Shown here: positions 44,752 to 53,088 of the stretch, one piece after another | Numbering within the stretch: the first letter of the stretch is position 1 | Layout: each line of letters begins with the position of its first letter | Assembly (NCBI RefSeq): GCF_947497555.1 | Contig: NZ_CANMGY010000001.1 | Location: 124,001 to 188,000 of the forward strand | Direction of reading: 5' to 3' | DNA: 64,000 bases | Source: an uncultured Umboniibacter sp. | GTDB taxonomy: Bacteria; Pseudomonadota; Gammaproteobacteria; Pseudomonadales; DSM-25080 | The notes under the pieces: generated by a model | Seen by the model: the letters and a program-made list of their open reading frames with translations, nothing else | Told to the model about the DNA's origin: nothing | Database searches by the model: none | Position numbers and translations under genes: made by a program

Positions 44752-46659
44752 TTAGAGCGCGAGACTTAGACCCAAGGTGTACATGTCACCTTTACCTAAA
44801 TTATCGACGTCTTGGTAGCGATACTGACCTGATACGGTAAAGCCATCAATCTTAAAGCCTAAGGTCGCATCAAGTTCGGTAGCAGAACCCGCTCGCTCAA
44901 TAGAAGGTAGCCAGAAGCTATTTTCCTTGATAGTGCTGATTCCCATGCGGGTCTCTTCACGCCCTTCATTATCAGACTCAAGCTGGCTGGCACGCACATC
45001 AAAGAACCAATTTTGACCGCTATACCCTGCGAACAATCCATAACCTGCGGTCGCTTCACTCCAGTCTTGGCTAGCAACAAACATAGCATTAGCATTCATT
45101 TGCTTCTCTTCGAAGTTATCAACGCTAGCCTTCTTATAGCTGGTTACAACAAATGGACCCAATTCGAATCCTGAATCAGCAAACAGATTGTAGCCAGCTT
45201 CTAAGGTTACACCCGCTGTGGTGTAGTCAGCGCTCGCTGTCTGAATTCTGTCTAAAGAAAGAATGCGGAGGTGACGGGATGTATCCATCGAACCGTAGCT
45301 AAATTCCGGCGCAATTTCGCCGTACAGGCCACCAGAAACAAAGTTTAATGATAGCGCTAAGCCAAAGCTATCAGCATCCACTGAGCCACTCTCAACGCCA
45401 CCACGCATCGTGGTACCCACTGACTGACCGAATGTAAGCTCTGAGCTTGACCCAGTGAAAGCAATACCAACACGCATTGATTCACTCATTGGCGCTTGGT
45501 AACCCACCTGAAGCTGCTCAGTGGTACGCTCACCGTTAGTCATAAAGTCTGCATTCCAATCTGTCGTATTGTTCGACATATTAAGCAGCACACTTGCGCC
45601 CTCGTCACCAAAACGGAAACGTGACATTTGCGTTCGGAAGCTCGCCATCTGATCACTTGAGCTCGCTAATGCTAATGCTGGCATTGATGAGAAGATATCA
45701 GGAGCTGTGAAGATTGACTCTAGGCCTGCACCGAAAATTGCGTGACCCGCGCCCGTTGGGTGAACAAAGTCATTGAACGCAAAGAAATCAGGATTGGCGT
45801 TCGGATTCACTGAGCCATCAGGAAGGATAGCTTCGAAGCCACTCCAATATCCCGATGCAGCAGAACAACTACCATCAAAACAGGTAACACCTAATGCGCT
45901 ACCAGGTAGTGCAAAACCATATGCACCTGGATTTTCGAACAATTCGATCATCGCAGTATTGACGTCTGGCATGATGATATTTGCATCGCTACCACCAACC
46001 AATAAAGTTAGTGCGGTATTGAAGCCATCAACACCTGCCTTAGTAATCGCCTTGGTTCCTGGCGCGACCGCTTCCAAGAAATTAATCGCCGGAGATAGAT
46101 CGAGTGCCACTAAATTGGGCACAACAATGTAGTTAGCGCCCATTGAGTCTAGCGCTGCCGCTGCAGTGAAAACGTTTCCAGCACCAATTGAGATATCACC
46201 TGCACCAAACGAACCGTCGCCGTCGTAGTCAGGCTGCTGCAGAAAATCATTACCGCCGGCGCTCACATAGTAAATAGCATTAGGATCAGCCTGACCCATT
46301 GAGTCTTGGGCGTACGAAGAAAGCGGCCCGAGAATAGGGTGTGTTTGTCCAACTGGAGATGCCACAGAGGCCAATACTTGAGCAGAGTTGAAACCGCCAA
46401 CTGCGTAGTTAGTCCCCCCCATCAATTCTGGCTTTGGCGCATCCAGCTTGAGTGCCATAGCAAACAGCTCAACACCTAGGTATTCAAACTCTCCGGTAGT
46501 GTAATCTGGGCCGATACGATTAGTGGCTTTACCGCCAAACATTCCCGTGTCACTCAGACTGTCACCAAAGACATAGACTTTAGAGTAAGGAGAATCTGCA
46601 ATGGCAGCACCGGACATTAGTCCTAGCGCAATACTAGTAGCGATTAGTGATTTTTTCAT
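44752..46659 (-). CDS. Autotransporter GDSL esterase (EstA-like)
   Basis: A 635-residue type V secreted esterase. Signal peptide 1-21, then an SGNH/GDSL passenger (about 25-320) with FGDSLSDTG (Ser34), SAGGNDF and DFVHPTGAGH as catalytic blocks, and a C-terminal autotransporter beta-domain (about 370-635) ending YTLGLSLAL. This arrangement matches EstA-type esterases displayed on the cell surface that hydrolyse short-chain esters or lipids. A sixty-residue linker joins the domains. Monocistronic, with a terminator shared with the convergent gene. Confidence 0.92.
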   Translation of the reverse strand: MKKSLIATSIALGLMSGAAIADSPYSKVYVFGDSLSDTGMFGGKATNRIGPDYTTGEFEYLGVELFAMALKLDAPKPELMGGTNYAVGGFNSAQVLASVASPVGQTHPILGPLSSYAQDSMGQADPNAIYYVSAGGNDFLQQPDYDGDGSFGAGDISIGAGNVFTAAAALDSMGANYIVVPNLVALDLSPAINFLEAVAPGTKAITKAGVDGFNTALTLLVGGSDANIIMPDVNTAMIELFENPGAYGFALPGSALGVTCFDGSCSAASGYWSGFEAILPDGSVNPNANPDFFAFNDFVHPTGAGHAIFGAGLESIFTAPDIFSSMPALALASSSDQMASFRTQMSRFRFGDEGASVLLNMSNNTTDWNADFMTNGERTTEQLQVGYQAPMSESMRVGIAFTGSSSELTFGQSVGTTMRGGVESGSVDADSFGLALSLNFVSGGLYGEIAPEFSYGSMDTSRHLRILSLDRIQTASADYTTAGVTLEAGYNLFADSGFELGPFVVTSYKKASVDNFEEKQMNANAMFVASQDWSEATAGYGLFAGYSGQNWFFDVRASQLESDNEGREETRMGISTIKENSFWLPSIERAGSATELDATLGFKIDGFTVSGQYRYQDVDNLGKGDMYTLGLSLAL

Positions 46660-46905
46660 GACATCCCTTTTTTGTTTTTATGGTTTGTAATACCAGTTTA
46701 CGCCAAAAAAACCTCACTAGACTAGTGAAAACTCTGCTTTTTTCTCGAATTTTGCTTGTTTTTCATTCATTATCGAGAATTTTAGCAACTAGAGGAAGGT
46801 GCTTCTGTGTCACCTAGGTGACTATGCTAACTAATCAGCAGTTGGCTTAGCCGCGCGCAGCTGGCTTAATAGCCGCACAAGTTCTAATTCACGAGGTTCA
46901 CCACA

Positions 46906-47436
46906 ATGACTATTCTCGCTTTCGGAGCAAGCACTAGCTCCACTTCAATTAACCAACAATTCGCACAATTCGCTGCCGGTGCCATTGCCGATGAATTTAA
47001 CGCAATTTCACTGCGCGACTTTGAGAGTCCAATCTATAGCAGCGATGAAGAAGCCACTAATGGTATACCCGACAGCGCACTGCAATTACATGGCCTTATT
47101 AGCGAAGCGGATGTTCTGGTCATTAGCTTTGCTGAGCATAACGGCACTTATACCGCCGCCTTTAAGAATCTCTTTGACTGGATGTCTCGCCACCAGCAGA
47201 AGGTTTTTGCAGACAAACGAGTGATTTTGCTTGCCACCTCACCGGGCCCGGGCGGAGCTAAGAACGTACTAAATCAGGCGGAAACCTCGATGCCATTTTT
47301 CGGGGCAAGCGTATTAGGTTCTTTTTCACTCCCAAATTTTAATCAGACTTTCTCTACCGAGTCCCTAATGCTTATTGATAAAGATCAAGTACAACGCTTT
47401 GAAGCATTCAAAACCGAGATCATTAGTAAGCTGTAG
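46906..47436 (+). CDS. NADPH-dependent FMN reductase family protein
   Basis: A 176-residue flavodoxin-fold reductase. The FMN phosphate loop is AFGASTSSTSIN near residues 5-16, and SFAEHNGTYTAAFKNLFDWMSR near 66-88 is the conserved flavin-contact region. These proteins reduce free flavin, quinones or azo compounds with NAD(P)H in the cytoplasm. It stands alone, with about 250 bases of non-coding DNA before it that holds a 7-bp inverted repeat (TTCTCGA/TCGAGAA, 46742-46779) of unknown meaning. Confidence 0.9.
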   Translation: MTILAFGASTSSTSINQQFAQFAAGAIADEFNAISLRDFESPIYSSDEEATNGIPDSALQLHGLISEADVLVISFAEHNGTYTAAFKNLFDWMSRHQQKVFADKRVILLATSPGPGGAKNVLNQAETSMPFFGASVLGSFSLPNFNQTFSTESLMLIDKDQVQRFEAFKTEIISKL

Positions 47437-47504
47437 CTAGCGCTCTGCCGTCAGTTAGACCTAGAGGCTTGAATTTAGGGTTACGGTCGCCGCATAATAA
47501 GACT

Positions 47505-47612
47505 ATGTTAAACGCCGTGACCAACCTCATTCTTTGGGATCATTTCTGTAGTACCTCAGCCGCCTGGCAAGACATCAGCAGCGGCGACGATCCCGACCCT
47601 GCCCGCTCTTAA
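47505..47612 (+). CDS. Possible 35-residue peptide upstream of the amine oxidase
   Basis: ATG to TAA encodes MLNAVTNLILWDHF, then CSTSAAWQDISSGDDPDPARS. Composition is protein-like, with a hydrophobic start and an acidic tail, but there is no clear ribosome site. It lies between the flavin reductase and the FAD oxidoreductase on the same strand. It could be a leader peptide, a small precursor peptide or chance. Confidence 0.3.
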   Translation: MLNAVTNLILWDHFCSTSAAWQDISSGDDPDPARS

Positions 47613-47669
47613 TTTGTTGTAAATGCCTTACGGCCACGTTATCTAATCACAAATTATGAAGGTACATTT

Positions 47670-48971
47670 ATGCTTCTTAGCTCCCCTAAAGACGTGCGCG
47701 AGCACACTGACAGTTACTATGCCGCATCCATCAACAATCAAAGCAACTACCCTAGTGTTGAGGGCGATCTCAACACTGATATCTGCGTCATTGGCGGCGG
47801 CTTTAGCGGCGTCAATACCGCGCTGGAGTTAGCGGAGCAAGGCTTTAAAGTGGTACTGCTTGAAGCCAATCGAATTGGCTGGGGTGCAACGGGACGAAAT
47901 GGTGGACAGATTATTGGCGGCATTGGTCATAAGCTGGAGCAGTTTAAACGGAGTATCGGCGATGACGGCATCAAGACTATTCAACAGGCCGGCTGGGAGT
48001 GCTGCGAGATCATCCGCGAACGGGTTGCAAAGTATAATATCGACTGTGACCTTACGTGGGGTTACGCGGATGTTGCGATCAAACCCAGACACATTGACGA
48101 GCTAAAGGCCTTTCAGGCAGAGCAGCACGCCGCAGGGTACCCGTATCAATTGGAGTGGGTCGACGCTGAGCAGATGCGAGAGCATCACGTGAACTCCGAT
48201 AGCTATCTGGGGGCGCTTGTAAACAAAGCGGGATATGGCCATGTCCATCCACTCAACCTCTGTCGTGGTGAGGCTGCCGCCGCTGCGTCACTCGGCGTAC
48301 ATATTTTCGAACAAACCAAGGTTACGCGCGTTATCGAGGGCGATAAACCCAAGGTCGTTACCGAGAAAGGTTCGGTAAGCGCCGATTTCGTGGTGCATTG
48401 TGGCAACGCCTACATGGGCGACTTGCAGCCAAAACTTGCGAAGAAAATACTGCCGTCTACCAGCTGTGTAATAGCCACCGAACCGCTAGGCGATCTCGCT
48501 GAAAAGATAATGCCCGGTAATTTAGCCGTGTGTGACCCTAATACTGCGCTGGATTACTTTCGTCTCTCAGCTGATGGGCGAATGCTCTTCGGAGGGCTAT
48601 CGAACTACACCGGACTAGAGCCGAAAGACTTAGTTGGCACCATGCAAGCGAAGATGATTAAAGTGTTTCCTGAACTTACATCCGCCCAGGTAGACTTTGG
48701 CTGGTCTGGACAAATGGGTATTGGTATTAACCGGATGCCCCAGCTAGGTAGATTGAGCAAGAATGTGTTTTACATTCAAGCCTACTCTGGCCATGGCGTA
48801 GCACCCACTCATCTAACTGCGCGGGTCACTGCAGACATGATTGCTCAACAGGCTGATCGCTTTGATGTATTCGCTAAGATACAACACTGGAACTGGCCAG
48901 GCGGAAAATTATTCAGAAGGCCAGGGATGGCACTGGGCATGCTTTGGTTCAAACTGCTTGACGAACTTTAG
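47670..48971 (+). CDS. FAD-dependent amine oxidoreductase (gamma-glutamylputrescine oxidase-like)
   Basis: A 433-residue D-amino-acid-oxidase-fold flavoprotein. The dinucleotide site is DICVIGGGFSGVNTALELAEQG near 36-57, followed by RIGWGATGRNGGQIIGGIG, the strong signature of the PuuB/OrdL group. The C-terminal substrate region reads FGWSGQMGIGINRMPQLGRL and YSGHGVAPTHLTA. PuuB oxidises gamma-glutamylputrescine with release of hydrogen peroxide. No gamma-glutamylputrescine synthetase is in the window, so the substrate may be another secondary amine. Followed by a hairpin terminator. Confidence 0.87.
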   Translation: MLLSSPKDVREHTDSYYAASINNQSNYPSVEGDLNTDICVIGGGFSGVNTALELAEQGFKVVLLEANRIGWGATGRNGGQIIGGIGHKLEQFKRSIGDDGIKTIQQAGWECCEIIRERVAKYNIDCDLTWGYADVAIKPRHIDELKAFQAEQHAAGYPYQLEWVDAEQMREHHVNSDSYLGALVNKAGYGHVHPLNLCRGEAAAAASLGVHIFEQTKVTRVIEGDKPKVVTEKGSVSADFVVHCGNAYMGDLQPKLAKKILPSTSCVIATEPLGDLAEKIMPGNLAVCDPNTALDYFRLSADGRMLFGGLSNYTGLEPKDLVGTMQAKMIKVFPELTSAQVDFGWSGQMGIGINRMPQLGRLSKNVFYIQAYSGHGVAPTHLTARVTADMIAQQADRFDVFAKIQHWNWPGGKLFRRPGMALGMLWFKLLDEL

Positions 48972-48994
48972 TCCATAGTAGATTGCCGTCAATG

Positions 48995-49023
48995 GAGCTG
49001 CTGGAATATCAGCTCAGCAGCTC
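48995..49023 (+). terminator. Hairpin terminator of the amine oxidoreductase
   Basis: GAGCTGCTG (48995-49003) pairs perfectly with CAGCAGCTC (49015-49023) around an 11-base loop, followed by AATTTT. It separates this gene from the convergent pigment operon. Confidence 0.6.
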
Positions 49024-49051
49024 AATTTTCACTAATTATTTTATCAGCTAC

Positions 49052-50143
49052 TTAGCTGACTTCGTTATGGTATTGCTGCACCCGAGGGTTCATAATCCGA
49101 AACCACAACGGTGGTACCAACGCAATTAGAATCATGGTGGCGTAGCCCGCTGGCAACTGGGGACTCTCGTCGTGGTGCCTCAAGACTTGATAACGTCGCT
49201 GCGGATAAGCGTGATGATCAGAGTGACGCTGCAACTGAAACAACAGGACGTTAGTGAGGAGAAAATTACTATTCCATGAATGCGTGACATTGGTCTTCTC
49301 GTAGCGTCCATTCTCTTGCAGACTGCGCGCTAATCCATAATGCTCAATGTAGTTGATTATTTCGAGAACGCCGAAAGCAATTACACTCTGAACTAAGAAG
49401 AATCCTAAACCCGGAATACCCCAAACTACCAGCATCACAAAACCCAAGAACGCACTCAGTGTATACCAGCCAATTAGTTCATTCCGCCACCATGGCAGCT
49501 GACGGAGACGGAGGCGTTGATTCTCCAGTCGCCAAGCATTCATCGTATTATGCCACACAGCACGAGGCCAAAAGTGATACAAGGACTGACCAAACTTAGA
49601 AGATGACGGGTCATTGGGGGTGGATACCCATACATGGTGACCGCGCACGTGCTCAACCTTAAAGCCCGCATAGCAGACCATTGCCAATAGGCAGCCACCG
49701 GCGAAGCGCTCGAGTATGGTATTCTTGTGGATCAGTTCATGACCTACGTTAATGGCAACCACCGCACCCGCTGTCCCCATTGAAAATAACCATCCTGACT
49801 GGGCCAACCAGCCTTCTAGCTGGAGACTAAACACCCAAGCTGCAAGCACTAATGTCAGACAATATAGCGGCGCGCAGAGAATAATTAGCCAACGGTAGTA
49901 GGCCTGACCAGTGAGATCCTCAAACTGAGTCTCCTCATTTATATTATCGCTATCTCGTCCAATAAAGCGCTCTAGAACTGGAACCACCCCAAACACAATA
50001 GCGGGAGTTAACCACAGCCAAAGGCTAGCTTGCGTAGCAGCCCACAGGCCATAACTTACCCACATCGAAAGCGGTGTCAGCAGTACCAATAAGTACGCAT
50101 ACTTCTTTACTGCTAAGAAACGATCCGCTTTATCCATTGCCAT
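49052..50143 (-). CDS. AlkB-type membrane-bound alkane/fatty acyl monooxygenase
   Basis: A 363-residue integral membrane di-iron protein. All AlkB-type histidine boxes are present: HELIHK (135-140), EHVRGHHVWVSTPNDP (from 164), NYIEHYGLAR (264-273, the AlkB signature) and LQRHSDHHAYPQRRYQVL (from 304), with about six helices. AlkB uses rubredoxin electrons and oxygen to hydroxylate a terminal methyl; no rubredoxin gene is seen here. GGGAG lies six bases before ATG 50143, only ten bases after the PagL-like stop. It is the last gene of the aryl-polyene-type operon, so a polyene, its lipid anchor or lipid A chains are possible substrates instead of alkanes. Confidence 0.9.
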   Translation of the reverse strand: MAMDKADRFLAVKKYAYLLVLLTPLSMWVSYGLWAATQASLWLWLTPAIVFGVVPVLERFIGRDSDNINEETQFEDLTGQAYYRWLIILCAPLYCLTLVLAAWVFSLQLEGWLAQSGWLFSMGTAGAVVAINVGHELIHKNTILERFAGGCLLAMVCYAGFKVEHVRGHHVWVSTPNDPSSSKFGQSLYHFWPRAVWHNTMNAWRLENQRLRLRQLPWWRNELIGWYTLSAFLGFVMLVVWGIPGLGFFLVQSVIAFGVLEIINYIEHYGLARSLQENGRYEKTNVTHSWNSNFLLTNVLLFQLQRHSDHHAYPQRRYQVLRHHDESPQLPAGYATMILIALVPPLWFRIMNPRVQQYHNEVS

Positions 50144-50153
50144 GCCATTCTCC

Positions 50154-50711
50154 CTAGAAGCGCCTTCCGATTGCCAAGTTGATGGGCGAGTCCCATCCAT
50201 CATTAGTGCTTGACCAGCCCGCATTCGAAATATGTTGATAACTTAGTGAAATAATCCAGTCATTTGGCGTCACTACCCCCGCTGCGAGTCGCGCATTGAA
50301 AGCGAAATGTCTACTTTGCTGACGATAACCCAGCGAGTTCTCTGAGATCCAGCTGGGACCCAAAGCACGCACTTGAAAGAATGCCTGTCCTAGGGCGAAT
50401 GATTCTGGGTAGTAGAGCGTCAACTGCGGGTAGATTGAAACCACATTGACGACTTGCGCTCCAGGGCCGGCGTTCGTTCGCCACTGAGCTACGGAGGTGC
50501 CAATTGACAAAGTTTGCCTCGGAGAACGCTCCCAAGCCCACCATTCAACATCGAGCGCCACCAAACTATTATCTTGAGAAGCATCAAACTGCTTTCCACC
50601 GCCGACGTTTAGCACCAATGAATGCAGCGCGAAGTTATCAGCGTGGACAGACGAAGACGCTATCAATCCAGATAACATCAGCAATGAAAGAATTCGCCTA
50701 GGCGTCTTCAT
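50154..50711 (-). CDS. Acyloxyacyl hydrolase, PagL-like lipid A 3-O-deacylase
   Basis: A 185-residue outer-membrane beta-barrel with a signal peptide (1-24). The C-terminal motif SYQHISNAGWSSTNDGWDSP matches the PagL active-site region: His160 and Ser162 correspond to His126/Ser128 of Pseudomonas PagL, and Asp174 stands at the spacing of the catalytic Glu140. It ends IGRRF with a terminal phenylalanine. PagL removes the 3-O acyl chain of lipid A. The gene overlaps the upstream ketosynthase by 14 bases and is ten bases from alkB, so it belongs to the pigment operon. The Glu to Asp change leaves activity uncertain. Confidence 0.85.
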   Translation of the reverse strand: MKTPRRILSLLMLSGLIASSSVHADNFALHSLVLNVGGGKQFDASQDNSLVALDVEWWAWERSPRQTLSIGTSVAQWRTNAGPGAQVVNVVSIYPQLTLYYPESFALGQAFFQVRALGPSWISENSLGYRQQSRHFAFNARLAAGVVTPNDWIISLSYQHISNAGWSSTNDGWDSPINLAIGRRF

Positions 50712-51927
50712 AACGCTTAAATATTAGCGAGGTGTTAATACCACCGAAGGCGAAGTTATTGCTCATAATATAGCTGGTATTTACTTCACGAACATCATTG
50801 CGAATGTAGTCTAACGGCGCACACTTGGGATCGACTTCATTCAAGTTAACGGTGGGACAGAACCAACCGTCATTCATCATATTGATGGAAAAAATGGCCT
50901 CCAACGCGCCACAGGCTCCCAGAGTGTGCCCCATATAACTCTTCAGCGAAGAGATTGGTACCGAGTTACCAAATACATTGAAGGTTGCATGGCTTTCCGC
51001 GATGTCTCCTCGGTCGGTAGCCGTACCGTGGGCATTAATGTAGCCAATATCCTGGGGCTTTAACTGCGCGTCAGCTAACGCCATTTCCATAGCTATCTGC
51101 ATCGTCTCTTGATTTGGCTGGGTTATATGAGAGCCGTCGGAATTGGTACCAAAGCCCACTATCTCAGCATAGATCTTTGCGCCACGGGCCTGTGCCGACT
51201 CCAAGGTCTCCAAGATAAGAGATCCTGCGCCTTCTCCAGTGACTAGTCCGTCGCGATTAGCGTCAAAAGGCTTAGGCGTTGTGGCTGGCTCTTCGTTTAA
51301 GGTACTGGCAGCGTAAAGCGTATCAAATACGGCCGCATAGCTTGGCGAAATCTCTTCAGCACCCCCTGCAACCATCCAGCGTTGTTTCCCTTCCCGAACC
51401 GCCTCGAAGGCATATCCGATACCCTGACTGCCCGAAGTACACGCCGAACTCGTCGTAATCACGCGTCCTTTTAGTTTGAAGAAAACCCCAATATTAACGG
51501 GAGCAGTATGCGCCATCATACGGATATATGAACTGGCATTGAGCGTGCCCGTAGACTTAGTCACTAACATATTGCCGAAGTCCATGAGCCCCTGCTCGGC
51601 GCCCGCAGAGGACCCAAAGGAAACGCCCATTGAACCATCTTGAATGGCTTCATCATCAGCTAGACCAGCATCCGCCAAGGCTCGTTGCGTCGCTGCAACC
51701 GACAGTAACGCCACGCGCCCCATGCCGCGCATTTGCTTTCGGTTGAAGCCGGGATCAGTGAAAATGGCTGGCGCACCCAACTGGGTGTACAACCCCTCGT
51801 ATTCACTCCAGCCGGGAAAATGCTGAACTGCATTCTCCACCGCTTTCAGCTTAGCGCTGATATCAGCCCAGTCTTCACCTAAGGGTGAAACGCTAGACAT
51901 ACCCGTGATGACAACCCGATGAGCCAT
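50698..51927 (-). CDS. Beta-ketoacyl-ACP synthase (FabF-like, ApeR type)
   Basis: A 409-residue condensing enzyme with an intact Cys-His-His triad: TSSACTSGSQG (Cys163), HGTATDRGD and MGHTLGACGALE. It elongates acyl-ACP by decarboxylative condensation with malonyl-ACP. ATG 51927 overlaps the stop codon of the ketoreductase (TAATG) and has GGAGGG eight bases upstream. In aryl polyene clusters a ketosynthase of this type closes the ketosynthase-dehydratase-reductase-ketosynthase block, as here. Confidence 0.92.
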   Translation of the reverse strand: MAHRVVITGMSSVSPLGEDWADISAKLKAVENAVQHFPGWSEYEGLYTQLGAPAIFTDPGFNRKQMRGMGRVALLSVAATQRALADAGLADDEAIQDGSMGVSFGSSAGAEQGLMDFGNMLVTKSTGTLNASSYIRMMAHTAPVNIGVFFKLKGRVITTSSACTSGSQGIGYAFEAVREGKQRWMVAGGAEEISPSYAAVFDTLYAASTLNEEPATTPKPFDANRDGLVTGEGAGSLILETLESAQARGAKIYAEIVGFGTNSDGSHITQPNQETMQIAMEMALADAQLKPQDIGYINAHGTATDRGDIAESHATFNVFGNSVPISSLKSYMGHTLGACGALEAIFSINMMNDGWFCPTVNLNEVDPKCAPLDYIRNDVREVNTSYIMSNNFAFGGINTSLIFKRYEDA

Positions 51928-52652
51928 TAGCAAAGCCCTCCGTTTACCGAGATAACTTGGCGAGTAATATAACTCGCGTCTTCACTTAAGAGGAATTCAA
52001 CTGCTGCTGCAACTTCATGTACCTGGCCCACACGCTGAGCTGGCACCATTTGCTTTACTATGTCCTTCGGAACATCCTCAACCATATCAGTCTCAATCAT
52101 TCCAGGGGCGACACAATTGACGGTAATCTTTCGCTTTGCTAACTCAACCGCGAGTGCCTTGGTAGCACCAATAATTCCCGCCTTGGCGGCGGAATAATTA
52201 ACTTGACCACGATTACCAATTAGACCTGAGACTGAAGACATGGTAATAATTCGTGCGGGTTTTCGGGTTCTAACCATCGGCATGATGCAAGGCTTCACCA
52301 CGTTATAAAACCCATCTAGATTGGTATCTAAGACGGCATCCCAATCCTCATCACTCATCGCCGGAAAAGCGTTGTCTCGAGCAATTCCTGCATTAGCTAC
52401 TACACCGTAGTATGCGCCATACTCTTCCATATCGGCTTCAAGAGCTGCCTGAGTGGCTGCACGATCCGACACATCAAAACAAAGCAGGCGCGCGGTTGAT
52501 CCTAACTCGTGGATCGCTGCAACAACCGCCTTAGCGGCCGCTGCACTTGCTACATAATGCACAACTACTTCGTAGCCCGCGGTTGCCAATCTCAAGGCTA
52601 TTCCTTTGCCAATTCCTCGGCTTGATCCTGTCACTAAAACCGTTTTCTTCAT
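51927..52652 (-). CDS. 3-oxoacyl-ACP reductase (FabG-like, ApeQ type)
   Basis: A 241-residue SDR reducing beta-ketoacyl-ACP with NADPH. TGSSRGIG is at 8-15, VANAG at 85-89, Ser140 and the YSAAK motif give Tyr153 and Lys157, and the C-terminus GGLC follows the FabG pattern. ATG 52652 starts MKKTVLVTGSS, one base after the dehydratase stop; the longer frame to 52697 lies inside the dehydratase gene. The only reductase in the visible cluster: with a dehydratase but no enoyl reductase it would produce conjugated double bonds, as required for a polyene. Confidence 0.93.
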   Translation of the reverse strand: MKKTVLVTGSSRGIGKGIALRLATAGYEVVVHYVASAAAAKAVVAAIHELGSTARLLCFDVSDRAATQAALEADMEEYGAYYGVVANAGIARDNAFPAMSDEDWDAVLDTNLDGFYNVVKPCIMPMVRTRKPARIITMSSVSGLIGNRGQVNYSAAKAGIIGATKALAVELAKRKITVNCVAPGMIETDMVEDVPKDIVKQMVPAQRVGQVHEVAAAVEFLLSEDASYITRQVISVNGGLC

Positions 52653-52653
52653 T

Positions 52654-53088
52654 TTATTCGTCGTCACCTGTTGGCTTAAATACATTAATCCGTGCACTAC
52701 AGATTAGTTTATCAGCAGTGCGAAGTTCACAACAAAAGCTGGAAAGCCCATTCTGCCCAACTAAATCCTCTTGAACCCGAGCATACAACGGTTCATTCTT
52801 TGGTAGATAGGTTACTTCAGTGTGATATCGCCGAGTGCCTAATAGAAATCCGACTTTAGGCTTGTTGCCTGCTTGTTGATCCCGATAGCCTGCCCACATT
52901 GCAATGGTTTGCGCCATCATCTCCAAACCAATATAAGCTGGGACTCTGCCTTCTACTGCAGCGAGATGATCATCTTCGATTTCAGTACTACTCAGCGCAT
53001 AGTCATCACCAAATTCAAGACCTCTATCGATAAAAACCATGGGACCTTCATGAGGTAATAGCTTAGCCGTCTCTTCTTTGCTCAACAT
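52654..53088 (-). CDS. 3-hydroxyacyl-ACP dehydratase, ApeP-like hot-dog protein
   Basis: A 144-residue single hot-dog domain. The segment VPAYIGLEMMAQTIAMWAG carries the conserved catalytic glutamate of the ApeP/FabA-like group, and LLPHEGPMVFIDR near the N-terminus holds the histidine. It dehydrates beta-hydroxyacyl-ACP to the trans-2-enoyl form in polyene extension. Its ATG shares a base with the ketosynthase stop codon (TAATG), so translation is coupled. Confidence 0.9.
   Translation of the reverse strand: MLSKEETAKLLPHEGPMVFIDRGLEFGDDYALSSTEIEDDHLAAVEGRVPAYIGLEMMAQTIAMWAGYRDQQAGNKPKVGFLLGTRRYHTEVTYLPKNEPLYARVQEDLVGQNGLSSFCCELRTADKLICSARINVFKPTGDDE

Noticed and set aside
46742-46779. TTCTCGA/TCGAGAA inverted repeat before the flavin reductase
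   Set aside because: Arms of seven bases with a 24-base spacer in AT-rich DNA; too weak to call a site.
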